Origin: an uncultured Bradyrhizobium sp.
GTDB lineage: Bacteria; Pseudomonadota; Alphaproteobacteria; Rhizobiales; Xanthobacteraceae
NCBI RefSeq assembly: GCF_936928535.1
Contig: NZ_CAKZHY010000095.1
Span: forward strand, 124,001 to 188,000
Reading direction: 5' to 3'
DNA length: 64,000 nt
In this document: piece by piece, positions 47,446-58,061 of the stretch
Position numbering within the stretch: the stretch's first letter is position 1
How the letters are laid out: every line of letters starts with the position of its first letter
Notes under the pieces: model-generated
What the model was told of the DNA's origin: nothing
Database searches by the model: none
What the model saw: only the letters and a program-made list of their open reading frames with translations
Program-made: the position numbers and the translations under genes

Positions 47446-49125
47446 CTATCTCGAGAGGCTCGGCAGATCGAGCCCCTTGTCACGGGCGCAGTCGATCGCG
47501 ATGTCGTAGCCCGCGTCCGCATGGCGCATGACGCCACTGGCCGGATCATTCCAGAGCACGCGCTCGATGCGCCTGGCGGCTTCCGGCGTGCCGTCGGCAA
47601 CGATCACCATGCCAGCGTGCTGCGAATAGCCGATGCCGACGCCGCCACCATGATGCAGCGAGACCCAGGTCGCGCCGCTGGCGCAATTGAGCAGCGCGTT
47701 GAGCAGTGGCCAGTCGGACACGGCATCCGAGCCGTCCTTCATCGCCTCGGTCTCGCGGTTGGGGCTCGCCACCGAGCCGCTGTCGAGATGATCGCGGCCG
47801 ATCACCACAGGCGCCTTCAGCTCGCCACGCGCCACCATCTCATTGAACGCAAGGCCAAGGCGATGACGATCGCCAAGCCCGACCCAGCAGATCCGCGCCG
47901 GCAAGCCCTGGAACTTGATGCGCGCCTTCGCCATGTCGAGCCAGTTGTGCAAATGCTTGTCGTCGGGCATCAGCTCCTTGACCTTGGCGTCTGTCTTGAA
48001 GATGTCTTCAGGGTCGCCTGACAACGCAGCCCAGCGGAACGGCCCGACGCCGCGGCAGAACAGCGGCCGGATGTAGGCGGGCACGAAGCCGGGGAAATCG
48101 AAAGCGTTCTTCAGGCCCATGTCCTGCGCCATCTGTCGGATATTGTTGCCATAGTCTAGCGTCGGAATGCCCTGCGCATGGAAATCCAGCATGGCCTGGA
48201 CGTGCTCGACCATCGAGGTCTTGGAGGCGCGCTCCACCGCCTTCGGGTCCGAGGCGCGCTTGGCCTCCCAATCGGCCAGCGTCCAGCCCTTTGGCAAATA
48301 GCCGTTGATCGGATCATGCGCGCTGGTCTGGTCGGTGACGATATCAGGCTTGACGCCGCGTCGGACCAGCTCCGGGAAAATCTCGGCGGCATTGCCGAGC
48401 AGGCCGACTGAAACTGCCTTCTTCGTTGTGGCGGCGTCCGCCATGAGCGCAAGGGCTTCGTCGAGCGTGGCCGCCTGCCGATCGAGATAGCCGGTGCGCA
48501 GGCGCATCTCGATGCGGCTCGGCTGGCATTCGACCGCGAGCATCGAGGCGCCGGCCATCGTCGCGGCCAGCGGCTGCGCACCGCCCATGCCGCCGAGGCC
48601 GGCAGTGAGAATCCATTTTCCTGCGAGGCTTCCCCCGTAGTGCCGACGGCCGACCTCGACGAAGGTCTCGTAAGTGCCCTGCACGATGCCCTGGCTGCCA
48701 ATGTAGATCCAGGAGCCTGCGGTCATCTGGCCGTACATCATCAGCCCCTGGCGATCGAGCTCGTTGAAATGATCGAGTGTAGCCCAGTGCGGCACGATGT
48801 TGGAGTTCGCGATCAGCACGCGCGGGGCATCGGCATGAGTGCGGAAGATGCCGACCGGCTTGCCGGATTGCACCAGCAAGGTCTGGTCGCTCTCGAGCTT
48901 ACGCAACGCGTTCGTGATCCGATCAAAACTCTCCCAGTCGCGCGCGGCGCGACCGATGCCGCCATAGACCACGAGCTCGCTCGGACGCTCGGCGACATCA
49001 GGATCGAGATTGTTCATCAGCATGCGCAACGGTGCTTCCGTCAGCCAGCTTTTGGCGCTGATCTCGCTGCCACGGGGCGCGCGGATGGTGCGGTCATTGT
49101 CCAGTCGGTGGTTCATGCGGAACAC
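47446..49125 (-). CDS. hutU: Urocanate hydratase
   Basis: [71 protein letters not shown] at 49116 or GTG at 49125. Confidence 0.97.
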   Translation of the reverse strand: MFRMNHRLDNDRTIRAPRGSEISAKSWLTEAPLRMLMNNLDPDVAERPSELVVYGGIGRAARDWESFDRITNALRKLESDQTLLVQSGKPVGIFRTHADAPRVLIANSNIVPHWATLDHFNELDRQGLMMYGQMTAGSWIYIGSQGIVQGTYETFVEVGRRHYGGSLAGKWILTAGLGGMGGAQPLAATMAGASMLAVECQPSRIEMRLRTGYLDRQAATLDEALALMADAATTKKAVSVGLLGNAAEIFPELVRRGVKPDIVTDQTSAHDPINGYLPKGWTLADWEAKRASDPKAVERASKTSMVEHVQAMLDFHAQGIPTLDYGNNIRQMAQDMGLKNAFDFPGFVPAYIRPLFCRGVGPFRWAALSGDPEDIFKTDAKVKELMPDDKHLHNWLDMAKARIKFQGLPARICWVGLGDRHRLGLAFNEMVARGELKAPVVIGRDHLDSGSVASPNRETEAMKDGSDAVSDWPLLNALLNCASGATWVSLHHGGGVGIGYSQHAGMVIVADGTPEAARRIERVLWNDPASGVMRHADAGYDIAIDCARDKGLDLPSLSR

Positions 49126-49137
49126 CCTTAGTCAGCC

Positions 49138-49182
49138 TTGTTCAGTCAAGTCTTGTTCAATCAAGTCTTGTTCAATTAAGTC
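49138..49182. repeat. Three tandem copies of a 15-bp unit (ttgttca[g/a]t[c/t]aagtc)
   Basis: ttgttcagtcaagtc ttgttcaatcaagtc ttgttcaattaagtc, overlapping the hutH stop and filling the hutH-hutU gap. Confidence 0.85.
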
Positions 49183-50731
49183 TTGGAAACGGATCAGATG
49201 AGAGCGTCGTGAGCGCGGCAGCCGGCAGTGCATCGGCATCGATCAGCGTCGCTGCCTTGGCAAGATCGCCGGCCATGTAGCGGTCGGCCCCAAGGGCGGG
49301 CACCTGCTCGCGCAGTTTGTCGATGACTGCGATGAGCGGCGCGCTGGTCGTGTGCGGTGCGCGCAGCGTGATGCCTTGGGCAGCGGCCAGAAGCTCGATA
49401 CCGAGAATGGACGCGAGATTGTCGGCCATGTCGGACAGTCGTCGTGCGGCATGCGCGGCCATGGAGACATGGTCTTCCTGGTTGGCGCTGGTCGGCGTCG
49501 AATCGATCGAGCAGGCCGCGGCGCGCTGCTTGTTCTCGGCATAGAGCGCGGCCGCAGTCACCTCGGCGATCATGAAGCCTGAATTGATGCCGGGATCGGG
49601 CGTGAGGAATGGCGGCAGGCCAAAGTTGAGCGCGGGATCGACCAGCGTCGCGATCCGCCGCTCGCTGATCGCGCCGATCTCCGACAAGGCCAGGGCAATC
49701 GTATCGGCAGCAAAGGCCACCGGCTCGGCATGGAAATTACCGCCGGAGATGATCTCGCCGGTCTCGACCAGCACCAGCGGATTGTCTGTGACCGCATTGG
49801 CCTCGATGATCAAGGTGCGCGCGGCCTGAATGATCACGTCGAGCGCGGCGCCAGCGACCTGCGGCTGGCAGCGCAGGCAATAGGGATCCTGCACGCGCTC
49901 GTCGCCTTCGAGATGCGACAGGCGGATATCGCTGCCGTCGAGCAGCGCGGTCAGCGTTGCGGCCGCAGCGACTTGCCCGGGAAGACCGCGCAGGGCCTGG
50001 ATCTCGGGACGGAACGGCGCGGTCGAGGCCATGGCGGCATCGACCGACAGGGCACCAGTGACCAACGCCGCACGGGCGAGACGAAATGCACGCAGCACGC
50101 CTGCGATGGCATAGGCCGTCGAGAACTGCGTGCCGTTGATCAGCGCGAGCCCCTCCTTGGGACCGAGCGTCAGTGGCGCGAGCCCGGCAGCGGCGAGCGC
50201 CTCCCGGCCCGATACAACCCTGCCGTCGACGATCGCCTGCCCCTCGCCGATCATCACAGCGGTCATATGCGCGAGCGGCGCGAGATCGCCTGAGGCACCG
50301 ACGGAGCCTTGCTGTGGCACCATTGGGTACACGCCTCGCGCCAGCATGGCTTGCAGCTGCTCGATCAGCTCGCGGCGCACGCCGGAGGCGCCCCGTCCGA
50401 GCGAGATGATTTTCAGCGCCATCATCAGCCGCACGATCGGCTCGGGCGTCGCCGGACCGACGCCGCAGCAATGCGAGACGATGAGGTTGCGTTGGAGCAG
50501 CGCAGTCTGGTCCGGCGGGATGCGTTTCGAAGCCAGCTTCCCGAAGCCGGTATTGATACCGTAAACGGGCGCGGCGCCGAGCGCCGCCTTCGCAACGATC
50601 TCCGCAGCCGCCTCAACGCGCGGCCAGACCGATTGATCGAGCACGACAGCAGAACCCGCAAGCACGCGCCCAAGATCGTCAAAGCTCACCAGTCCAGGCT
50701 TGACGACGATCGCTGTGCCCTGCTCGGTCAC
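49172..50731 (-). CDS. hutH: Histidine ammonia-lyase
   Basis: GTG start [29 protein letters not shown] motif [44 protein letters not shown] overlap with hutI. Confidence 0.96.
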   Translation of the reverse strand: MTEQGTAIVVKPGLVSFDDLGRVLAGSAVVLDQSVWPRVEAAAEIVAKAALGAAPVYGINTGFGKLASKRIPPDQTALLQRNLIVSHCCGVGPATPEPIVRLMMALKIISLGRGASGVRRELIEQLQAMLARGVYPMVPQQGSVGASGDLAPLAHMTAVMIGEGQAIVDGRVVSGREALAAAGLAPLTLGPKEGLALINGTQFSTAYAIAGVLRAFRLARAALVTGALSVDAAMASTAPFRPEIQALRGLPGQVAAAATLTALLDGSDIRLSHLEGDERVQDPYCLRCQPQVAGAALDVIIQAARTLIIEANAVTDNPLVLVETGEIISGGNFHAEPVAFAADTIALALSEIGAISERRIATLVDPALNFGLPPFLTPDPGINSGFMIAEVTAAALYAENKQRAAACSIDSTPTSANQEDHVSMAAHAARRLSDMADNLASILGIELLAAAQGITLRAPHTTSAPLIAVIDKLREQVPALGADRYMAGDLAKAATLIDADALPAAALTTLSSDPFPRLN

Positions 50732-51942
50732 TGCCCCCTCCAGACACGGCGATGCAGCGGATTGAATCCGATGCGATAGACCAGCTCCGCGGGGCGCTCG
50801 ATGTCCCAGATTGCGAGGTCGCACCATTTGCCGGCCTCTAAAGTGCCGGTCTCGTCGAGCACGCCGAGCGCCCGCGCGCCTTCGCGGGTGATACCTGTGA
50901 GGCATTCGGCAACAGTCATCCGGAACAGCGTCGCGCCAATGTTCATGGCGAGCAGCAGCGAAGTCAGGGGCGAGCTGCCGGGATTGCAGTCGGTCGCGAG
51001 CGCCATGGCAACGCCGTGCTTGCGGAACAGCTCGATCGGCGGCTTTTGCGTTTCCCTGATGAAGTAGAACGCGCCCGGCAGCAGCACGGCCACCGTGCCA
51101 GCTCTTGCCATCGCGGCCGCGCCGGCCTCGTCGGTATGCTCGAGATGATCGGCCGAAAGCGCGGAGAATTGGGCGGCGAGCGCAGCGCCGCCGAGGTTCG
51201 ACAGCTGGTCGGCGTGAAGCTTGACCCGTAGCCCGAGCGCCGTCGCCGCCGTGAACACCCGTGCTGTCTGCTCGGCCGAGAACGCGATGCCCTCCATGAA
51301 GGCGTCGACGGCATCGGCCAATCCAGCCTCTGCGACGGCCGGCAGCATCTCCCTGCAGACGAGATCGATGTAGCGATCCTTGTCGCCACCGGCTTCCACC
51401 GGCAGTGCATGCGCGCCGAGGAAGGAGGTTCGGATCGCAACCTTCCGCACACGGCCAAGGCTGCGGGCGGCAGAAAGCTGGCGTATCTCGGTCCCGGTAT
51501 CGAGACCATAGCCGGACTTGATCTCGACCGTGGTGGCGCCCTCGCCGATCAAAGCATCTAGCCGCGGCAACGCGCTTGCGATCAGTTCCGCCTCACTCTC
51601 TTTGCGCGTCGCGGCCACGGTGGAAACGATGCCGCCGCCGGCGCGCGCGATCTCCTCATAGCTCGCGCCCTTCAGGCGCAGCTCGAATTCGTGCGCGCGG
51701 TTGCCGCCATAGACGAGATGGGTGTGGCAATCGACGAGGCCGGGCGTGATCCAGCGCCCCTCGCAATCGATCCACTGGATCGCGTCGACATCGCCGGGAA
51801 ACTCTGCCGCTGCGCCGGCATAAATGATGTGGCCGCCGCGCGTGGCAATCAAACCGCGCTCGATCTCGCCGAGATCGGGACGGTCGGCCCGCATGGTCGC
51901 GAGCCGGGCGTTATGCCAGATCCGGTCGAAGCGCTCTGCCAT
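50728..51942 (-). CDS. hutI: Imidazolonepropionase
   Basis: [95 protein letters not shown]. Confidence 0.96.
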   Translation of the reverse strand: MAERFDRIWHNARLATMRADRPDLGEIERGLIATRGGHIIYAGAAAEFPGDVDAIQWIDCEGRWITPGLVDCHTHLVYGGNRAHEFELRLKGASYEEIARAGGGIVSTVAATRKESEAELIASALPRLDALIGEGATTVEIKSGYGLDTGTEIRQLSAARSLGRVRKVAIRTSFLGAHALPVEAGGDKDRYIDLVCREMLPAVAEAGLADAVDAFMEGIAFSAEQTARVFTAATALGLRVKLHADQLSNLGGAALAAQFSALSADHLEHTDEAGAAAMARAGTVAVLLPGAFYFIRETQKPPIELFRKHGVAMALATDCNPGSSPLTSLLLAMNIGATLFRMTVAECLTGITREGARALGVLDETGTLEAGKWCDLAIWDIERPAELVYRIGFNPLHRRVWRGQ

Positions 51943-51986
51943 GCCACTGTCCCTTCGCGAAGTCCCTGCGCCCTGGGATGCTTGAC

Positions 51987-52006
51987 TTATATGTCTAGAC
52001 ATATAA
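51987..52006. promoter_or_regulatory. Perfect 20-bp palindrome TTATATGTCTAGACATATAA, predicted HutC operator between divergent hutI and hutF
   Basis: Read directly; core GTCTAGAC fits the HutC-subfamily GntR operator pattern GTxTAxAC. Confidence 0.8.
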
Positions 52007-52044
52007 TCGTAAGCTGGTTCTGTCCAGCCGGCGTGCAATCAATC

Positions 52045-53403
52045 ATGACCCGACTGCATTTCGCCTCCGCGCTCCTGCCCTCGGGCTGGGCCAATGACGT
52101 GCAGGTGGTGATCACCGCTGGCGCGATCGCGGCGGCGACGCCTGATGTGACACCTGCTGCCGGCGATGAGCGCCACGCCATTGCGCTTCCGGGGCTTGCG
52201 AGCCTGCACAGCCACGCCTTCCAGCGCGGCATGGCCGGACTTGCCGAGCTGCGCGGCGACACAGCCGACACGTTCTGGACCTGGCGCGAGACGATGTATC
52301 GCTTCGCGCTGGCGATGACACCCGACGATGTCGCCGCCGTCGCCACGTTGCTTTATGTCGAGATGCTGGAGCAGGGCTTTACCCGCGTCGGCGAATTCCA
52401 TTATCTGCATCACGACCGCGACGGCGCGCACTACGCTGATCCCGCCGAGATGGCCTCGCGCATCGCGCAGGCTGCCGAGGCCTCAGGCATCGGCCTGACG
52501 TTGCTGCCGAGTTTTTATGCGCGCGGCTCGTTCGGCGGCGCGGCGCCGCATGGTGGTCAGCGCCGCTTCATCAATTCGGTCGATCAGTTCGCCAAGCTGA
52601 TGGCGGCCTCGTACAAGGCGATCGCAGACTTGCCAGGCGCCAATATCGGCATCGCGCCGCATAGTCTGCGCGCGGTGGCGCCGGACGAGCTCGCGGCGAT
52701 CATTCCGCTCGCCAATGGCGGGCCGGTGCACATTCATGCCGCCGAGCAGATGAAGGAAGTCGAGGATTGCCTGGCCTGGTCGGGACAGCGGCCAGTGCAA
52801 TGGCTGCTGGAGCACGCGCCAGTCGACCAACGCTGGTGCCTCATTCATGCGACGCACATGACGGACCAGGAAATCAACGCATTCGCCAGGACCGGCGCGG
52901 TCGCAGGCCTCTGCCCTGTGACCGAAGCAAGCCTCGGCGACGGCATCTTTCCCGCGCGCGAATTTATCGACGCCGGCGGTTCGTTCGGCATCGGCACCGA
53001 CTCCAACGTGCTGATCGGTGTCGCGGATGAGTTGCGCCAGCTCGAATATGGCCAACGGCTCAAGCATCGCGCGCGCAACGTGCTCTCTGGTGGCGCCGGC
53101 CGTTCCACCGGCCGTACGCTGTTCGACAATACCCTTGCGGGCGGCGCACGGGCACTGGCGCAACCGACAGTCGGCCTTACCCCGGGCGCGCGGGCCGACA
53201 TCGTCACGCTCGACGCCGCGCATCCATCGCTGGCCGGACGGGCGCGCGACGCGGTGATCGACGGCTGGATCTTTGCCGCCGGTGGCGGCGCGATCGATTG
53301 CGTCTGGGCCGGCGGCAACAAGGTCGTCGAAGGTGGCCGACACAGGCTGCGCCAATCCGCCCGTGAGCGCTTCAACATTGCGATGCGGAGGCTTGTCGCA
53401 TGA
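52045..53403 (+). CDS. hutF: Formimidoylglutamate deiminase
   Basis: LPGLASLHSHAFQRGMAGLAELRGDTADTFWTWRETMYRFA; IGIAPHSLRAVAPDEL; FGIGTDSNVLIGVADELRQLEYGQRL. Confidence 0.95.
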   Translation: MTRLHFASALLPSGWANDVQVVITAGAIAAATPDVTPAAGDERHAIALPGLASLHSHAFQRGMAGLAELRGDTADTFWTWRETMYRFALAMTPDDVAAVATLLYVEMLEQGFTRVGEFHYLHHDRDGAHYADPAEMASRIAQAAEASGIGLTLLPSFYARGSFGGAAPHGGQRRFINSVDQFAKLMAASYKAIADLPGANIGIAPHSLRAVAPDELAAIIPLANGGPVHIHAAEQMKEVEDCLAWSGQRPVQWLLEHAPVDQRWCLIHATHMTDQEINAFARTGAVAGLCPVTEASLGDGIFPAREFIDAGGSFGIGTDSNVLIGVADELRQLEYGQRLKHRARNVLSGGAGRSTGRTLFDNTLAGGARALAQPTVGLTPGARADIVTLDAAHPSLAGRARDAVIDGWIFAAGGGAIDCVWAGGNKVVEGGRHRLRQSARERFNIAMRRLVA

Positions 53404-54128
53404 GCCTCGCGACCGATGCGTCCGACAAGCCGACGCTCTACAAGCGCATCCGCGCCGATATCGAAAAGCGCATCCTGACCGGCGAATGGCCGCCCGGACA
53501 TCGCATTCCGTTCGAGCACGAGCTGGTCGCGCGCTATGGTTGCTCGCGCATGACGGTGAACAAGGCGCTGTCCGAACTCGCTCAGGCCGATCTGATCGAG
53601 CGGCGCCGGCGCGCCGGCTCCTTCGTGCGCCGGCCGCAACATCAATCGGCCGTGCTCAAGATCGCGGACATCCGCGCCGAGATCACCGCGCTGGGCCGCG
53701 GCTACGGCTATGAGCTGATCAGCCGCAAGCTGCGCGCGGCGACCGCAGCCGACCGCGAACGGCTCGGCGTCAAGAAAGCCGGCAAGGTGGTCGCGATCTC
53801 CTGCCGCCACAGCGCCGACAAGGTGCCATTCGCCGTCGAGGACAGGCTGATCGATCTGTCATCCGTGCCATCTGCGGCATCAGCGGATTTCTCGCGCGAG
53901 CCGCCCGGCTCGTGGCTGCTTCATCATGTCCCATGGACGGAGGCCGAGCATACGATCAGCGCGATCGTTGCGGATGATCGCACGGCGGAGGCGCTCGACA
54001 TCGCGGTCGGCGCGCCCTGTCTCGTGATCGACCGCTATACCTGGCGCAGCGCGCGCACAATCACCGCGGTGCGCCTGCTCTATCCCGGTGACTCTCACCG
54101 CCTTGTCGCGCGATTCAAGGGAGGATGA
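53400..54128 (+). CDS. hutC: Histidine utilisation repressor, GntR/HutC family
   Basis: TLYKRIRADIEKRILTGEWPPGHRIPFEHELVARYGCSRMTVNKALSELAQADLIERRRRAGSFV; effector domain with SRKLRAATAADRERLGV; 4-bp overlap with hutF. Confidence 0.94.
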   Translation: MSLATDASDKPTLYKRIRADIEKRILTGEWPPGHRIPFEHELVARYGCSRMTVNKALSELAQADLIERRRRAGSFVRRPQHQSAVLKIADIRAEITALGRGYGYELISRKLRAATAADRERLGVKKAGKVVAISCRHSADKVPFAVEDRLIDLSSVPSAASADFSREPPGSWLLHHVPWTEAEHTISAIVADDRTAEALDIAVGAPCLVIDRYTWRSARTITAVRLLYPGDSHRLVARFKGG

Positions 54129-54232
54129 GAGAACAATGTCGGCGCAAATCGTGCAGCGCTTTCCCCAACGGTCCGCAGGGGCCGACAGAGATCAACAGGA
54201 CGTCAAACCATCTGGGCAAGAGGACGACAATC

Positions 54233-55177
54233 ATGCGTAGTTCGACAGTACTTGCGACCATCATTGCAATCGCGGCCGCCACGCCCGCGCTCACCGACGA
54301 CGTCAAGGTCGGCGTCGGCATCTCCGGATGGACCGGCTTTGCGCCGCTGACGCTGGCGAAGGAAGCCGGGATCTTCAAGAAGCACGGTCTCGACGTCACC
54401 ATCAAGAAGATCCCGCAGAAGGACCGCCACCTCGCCATTGCCTCCGGCGACGTACAGTGCGCGGCAACGACGGTCGAGACCTGGATCTCCTGGAACGCCA
54501 ACGGCGTTGCGACCAAGCAGATCTTCCAGCTCGACAAGAGTTTTGGCGCCGACGGCATGGCCGTGCGCAACAACGTCACGTCGATCAAGGAATTGAAGGG
54601 CAAGACCGTCGCGGCGTCCGCGCCCGGCACCTCGCCCTATTTCGCGCTGGCCTGGATGCTGAAGAAGAACGGGCTCACGGTGAAGGATGTCACCGTCGTC
54701 AACCTCGAGCCGGCCGCCGCCGCGCAGGCCTTCGTCTCCGGCCAGAACGATGCCGCGATGACCTATGAGCCTTATCTGTCGACCGTGCGCGCCGCACCCG
54801 ACAAGGGCAAGATCATCGCGACCACGCTGGACTATCCGATCGTGATGGACACGTTCGGCTGCACGCCGAAGTTCCTCAGCGAGAACCCGAAGGCGGCGCA
54901 GGCGCTGGCCGACAGCTATTTCGAATCGCTCGACATGATCGCCAAGGACCAGGCCAAGTCCTATGAGATCATGGGTGCCGACGTGAAGCAGACCGGCGAG
55001 CAGTTCGGCAACTCGGCAAAATATCTGCGCTGGCAGGACAAGGCCGCGAACCAGAAGTTCTTCGCGGGCGACTTCCTCGCCTTCAACAAGGACGCCACCG
55101 AGCTGCTGCTCGAGATGGGCATCATCAAGTCGGCGCCGAAGGTCGAAGACCTCTTCGACGCCAGCTTCATCAAGTAA
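54233..55177 (+). CDS. NitT/TauT-family ABC transporter substrate-binding protein
   Basis: MRSSTVLATIIAIAAATPALTDDVKVGVGISGWTGFAPLTLAKEAGIFKKHGLDVTIKKIPQKDRHLAIASGDVQCAATTVETWI. Confidence 0.9.
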   Translation: MRSSTVLATIIAIAAATPALTDDVKVGVGISGWTGFAPLTLAKEAGIFKKHGLDVTIKKIPQKDRHLAIASGDVQCAATTVETWISWNANGVATKQIFQLDKSFGADGMAVRNNVTSIKELKGKTVAASAPGTSPYFALAWMLKKNGLTVKDVTVVNLEPAAAAQAFVSGQNDAAMTYEPYLSTVRAAPDKGKIIATTLDYPIVMDTFGCTPKFLSENPKAAQALADSYFESLDMIAKDQAKSYEIMGADVKQTGEQFGNSAKYLRWQDKAANQKFFAGDFLAFNKDATELLLEMGIIKSAPKVEDLFDASFIK

Positions 55178-55249
55178 GCTCCGACAAGCTGCCGGTCCCT
55201 CCGCACGGCGGGACCGGCGCATGATCGACTACACTCGGATCAACTATCG

Positions 55250-56023
55250 ATGCGTCCTCTGGATTCCGTGACATCGAAGCAGCGCGTGGCCTATGGCCTC
55301 GCCTTCTTCGTGCTGTTCGTCGCCCTCTGGTCCTGGGCGACCTTCGGCGGCCATGTGTCAAAGACCTTTCTCGCCAATCCGTTGACCATGGTGCAGGAAG
55401 GCTATGACCTCCTGACCAAGCAGGGTTTTGTCTACGACATCGGCATGACGATCTGGCGCGTCGTCGGCGGCTTTGCGCTCGCCGCAATCATCGCCGTGCC
55501 GCTCGGCGTGCTGATGGGCGCCTACAAGCCGATCGAAGCTTTTCTCGAGCCGTTCGTCTCCTTTGCACGCTATCTCCCGGCCTCCGCCTTCATTCCGCTG
55601 CTGATCCTGTGGGCCGGCATCGGCGAGTTGCAGAAGCTGCTCGTCATCTTCATCGGCTCGGTGTTCCAGGTCATCCTGATGGTCGCGGTGACCGTCGGCG
55701 CCACGCGGCGCGATCTGGTGGAAGCCGCCTATACGTTAGGTGCCAGCGACCGTGGCATCATCCGCCGCGTGCTGCTGCCCTCCTCCGCGCCCGAGATCGC
55801 GGAGATCCTGCGGCTGGTGCTGGGCTGGGCCTGGACCTATGTCATCGTCGCCGAGTTGATCGGCTCCTCCTCGGGCATCGGCCACATGATCACCGACAGC
55901 CAGGCGCTGCTCAGCACCGGTCAGATTATCTTCGGCATCATCGTGATCGGCCTGATCGGCCTGCTCTCGGACTTCATGTTCAAGGCCTTCAACGCCTGGC
56001 TGTTTCCATGGAGGCTCGCATGA
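55250..56023 (+). CDS. ABC transporter permease (NitT/TauT family)
   Basis: LEPFVSFARYLPASAFIPLLILWAGIGELQKLLVIFIGSVFQVILMVAVTVGATRRDLVEAAYTLGASDRGIIRRVLLPSSAPEI. Confidence 0.93.
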   Translation: MRPLDSVTSKQRVAYGLAFFVLFVALWSWATFGGHVSKTFLANPLTMVQEGYDLLTKQGFVYDIGMTIWRVVGGFALAAIIAVPLGVLMGAYKPIEAFLEPFVSFARYLPASAFIPLLILWAGIGELQKLLVIFIGSVFQVILMVAVTVGATRRDLVEAAYTLGASDRGIIRRVLLPSSAPEIAEILRLVLGWAWTYVIVAELIGSSSGIGHMITDSQALLSTGQIIFGIIVIGLIGLLSDFMFKAFNAWLFPWRLA

Positions 56024-56805
56024 CGATCCTCAAGATCGAGCAGGTCTCGCGCACCTTCCCGGCGCGCCACGGCAACGCGCCGACAAGGGCGCTGGAGCCG
56101 ACCGACCTTGTGATCGGCAACAACGACTTCGTGACCATCCTCGGCCCCTCCGGCTGCGGCAAGTCCACGCTGCTGCGCATCGTCGCCGGCCTCGACCGGC
56201 CGACCGGCGGGCGCGTCACGCTCGATGGGCGCGAGGTCACCGGCCCGGGCGCCGATCGCGGCATGGTGTTCCAGTCCTACACGTTGTTTCCCTGGCTCAC
56301 CGTGCGCGAGAACATCGCCTTTGGTCTTCGCGAGCGCGGCGTGCCGGAGGCGGAGCGCAACAAGGTCGCGGACGGCTTCATCCGCCAGGTTGGGCTTGCC
56401 GGCTTCGAGAACCATTGGCCGAAGCAGCTTTCCGGCGGCATGCAGCAGCGTACAGCGATCGCGCGTGCGCTCGCTAACGATCCAAAGATCCTGCTGCTCG
56501 ACGAGCCCTTCGGCGCGCTGGACAATCAGACCCGCGCGCTGATGCAGGAGATGCTGCTCGGCATTTGGGAGCGTGACCAGAAGACGGTGCTGTTCGTCAC
56601 CCACGACATCGAGGAAGCGATCTTCCTCGGCAGCCGCGTCATCGTCATGAGCGCGCGTCCCGGCCGCATCAAGGCCGAGATCACCGTGGACCTGCCGCAT
56701 CCGCGCTCCTACAAGATCAAGACCACGCGGGAATTCGTCCAGCTGAAGGAACGGCTGGTCGAGGAAATCCGCACCGAGGCGCTGAAGGTTGCCGAACATG
56801 CCTGA
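56020..56805 (+). CDS. ABC transporter ATP-binding protein (NitT/TauT family)
   Basis: MTILKIEQVSRTFPARHG; ILGPSGCGKSTLLRIVAGL; LSGGMQQRTAIARALANDPKILLLDEPFGALDNQTR. Confidence 0.94.
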   Translation: MTILKIEQVSRTFPARHGNAPTRALEPTDLVIGNNDFVTILGPSGCGKSTLLRIVAGLDRPTGGRVTLDGREVTGPGADRGMVFQSYTLFPWLTVRENIAFGLRERGVPEAERNKVADGFIRQVGLAGFENHWPKQLSGGMQQRTAIARALANDPKILLLDEPFGALDNQTRALMQEMLLGIWERDQKTVLFVTHDIEEAIFLGSRVIVMSARPGRIKAEITVDLPHPRSYKIKTTREFVQLKERLVEEIRTEALKVAEHA

Positions 56806-58030
56806 TACCCATCCCCGCGCCAATGGCGAGCGCGTCCTGGCCGACCTCAATGCGCTCCGTGCGCTGGGCACCTACAAGACCGGCGTGCACAAGCCGACGT
56901 TCTCCGAACCGCACAAGCAATCGCTGGACTGGCTGGTGCGGAAGCTACCCGAGGCCGGGCTCGCCGGCGCGATCGACGGTATCGGCAACATCCTTGGCAC
57001 CAGCGCGAAATCCGGACCGAAGCTGCTCGCCGGATCGCACCTCGAAAGCCAGAATTACGCCGGCTGGCTCGATGGCCCGCTCGGCGTCGTCTATGCGCTC
57101 GAAGCCGCGCGCGTGCTCAATGGCGATGCTTCCGTGAAGGGCGCGGTCGAAGTCGCCGCGTGGGTTGACGAGGAGGGGCACTTCGGCAGCTTCCTCGGTT
57201 CGCGCTCTTATGTCGGTCAGGTCACCGAGGCCGAGATCGACGCCGCGCGCGACCGCACCAACGGACGCAGCATGCGCGACGCGCTTCTCGACATGGGGCT
57301 CGCCGGGCGTCCGCGTGTTGCGGCCGAGCCGGGCCGACACGTCGGCTATCTCGAGGCGCATATTGAGCAAGGCGACACGCTCGAAAGCAGCAACCTTGCG
57401 ATCGGCGTCGTGACCTCCATCGTCGGCATCTGGCAATACCGCGTCATTTTCACCGGCGAGCAAAACCACGCCGGCACTACGCGCATGGCGGTGCGCAAGG
57501 ATGCGGGGCTGGCGCTGGCAAAGTTCTGCGTGGCCATCGACGAGCGTTTCCCGGCCGCATGCGGGCCTCGCACGGTCTGGACCACGGGCCGCATCACGCT
57601 CGATCCGGGCGCGCCGAGCATCATTCCCGGCGGCGCCGAGATGCTGTTCCAGATCCGCGACGACGATCCTTCTGTGATCGCGCCGTTGGAAGAGTTGCTG
57701 CGGACCATGGCGGACGAGGTCAGCGCCAAGGGTCCCTGCACCGTCGCCGTGGAGAAGATCCGCACCGGCGCGCCTGCGATGATGAACACCGAGTTCCAGG
57801 ACGCTATCGAGGCCGCAAGCAAGGCGCTTGCCGGCGGACGATCGCTGCGGATGCCGAGCGGCGCCGGCCATGATGCGCAGATGCTGGCAACCATCATGCC
57901 GGCGGGCATGCTGTTCGTCCCGTCGATCGGCGGCATCAGCCACCACTGGACCGAGAACACGGCGGACGCGGACATCATCACCGGCGCCGAGGTCTTCGTC
58001 GACGCCTGCCGGCGGATTCTCGCTGGCTAG
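56798..58030 (+). CDS. Zn-dependent M20-family hydrolase (N-carbamoyl-amino acid hydrolase / allantoate amidohydrolase type)
   Basis: LAGSHLESQNYAGWLDGPLGVVYALEAARVL; VAAWVDEEGHFGSFLGSRSYVG; LEAHIEQGDTLE; FTGEQNHAGTTRMAVRKDAGLALAKF; MPSGAGHDAQMLA. Confidence 0.9.
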   Translation: MPDTHPRANGERVLADLNALRALGTYKTGVHKPTFSEPHKQSLDWLVRKLPEAGLAGAIDGIGNILGTSAKSGPKLLAGSHLESQNYAGWLDGPLGVVYALEAARVLNGDASVKGAVEVAAWVDEEGHFGSFLGSRSYVGQVTEAEIDAARDRTNGRSMRDALLDMGLAGRPRVAAEPGRHVGYLEAHIEQGDTLESSNLAIGVVTSIVGIWQYRVIFTGEQNHAGTTRMAVRKDAGLALAKFCVAIDERFPAACGPRTVWTTGRITLDPGAPSIIPGGAEMLFQIRDDDPSVIAPLEELLRTMADEVSAKGPCTVAVEKIRTGAPAMMNTEFQDAIEAASKALAGGRSLRMPSGAGHDAQMLATIMPAGMLFVPSIGGISHHWTENTADADIITGAEVFVDACRRILAG

Positions 58031-58061
58031 AACGACGTTCCACCCGCTGACACGCGGACGC

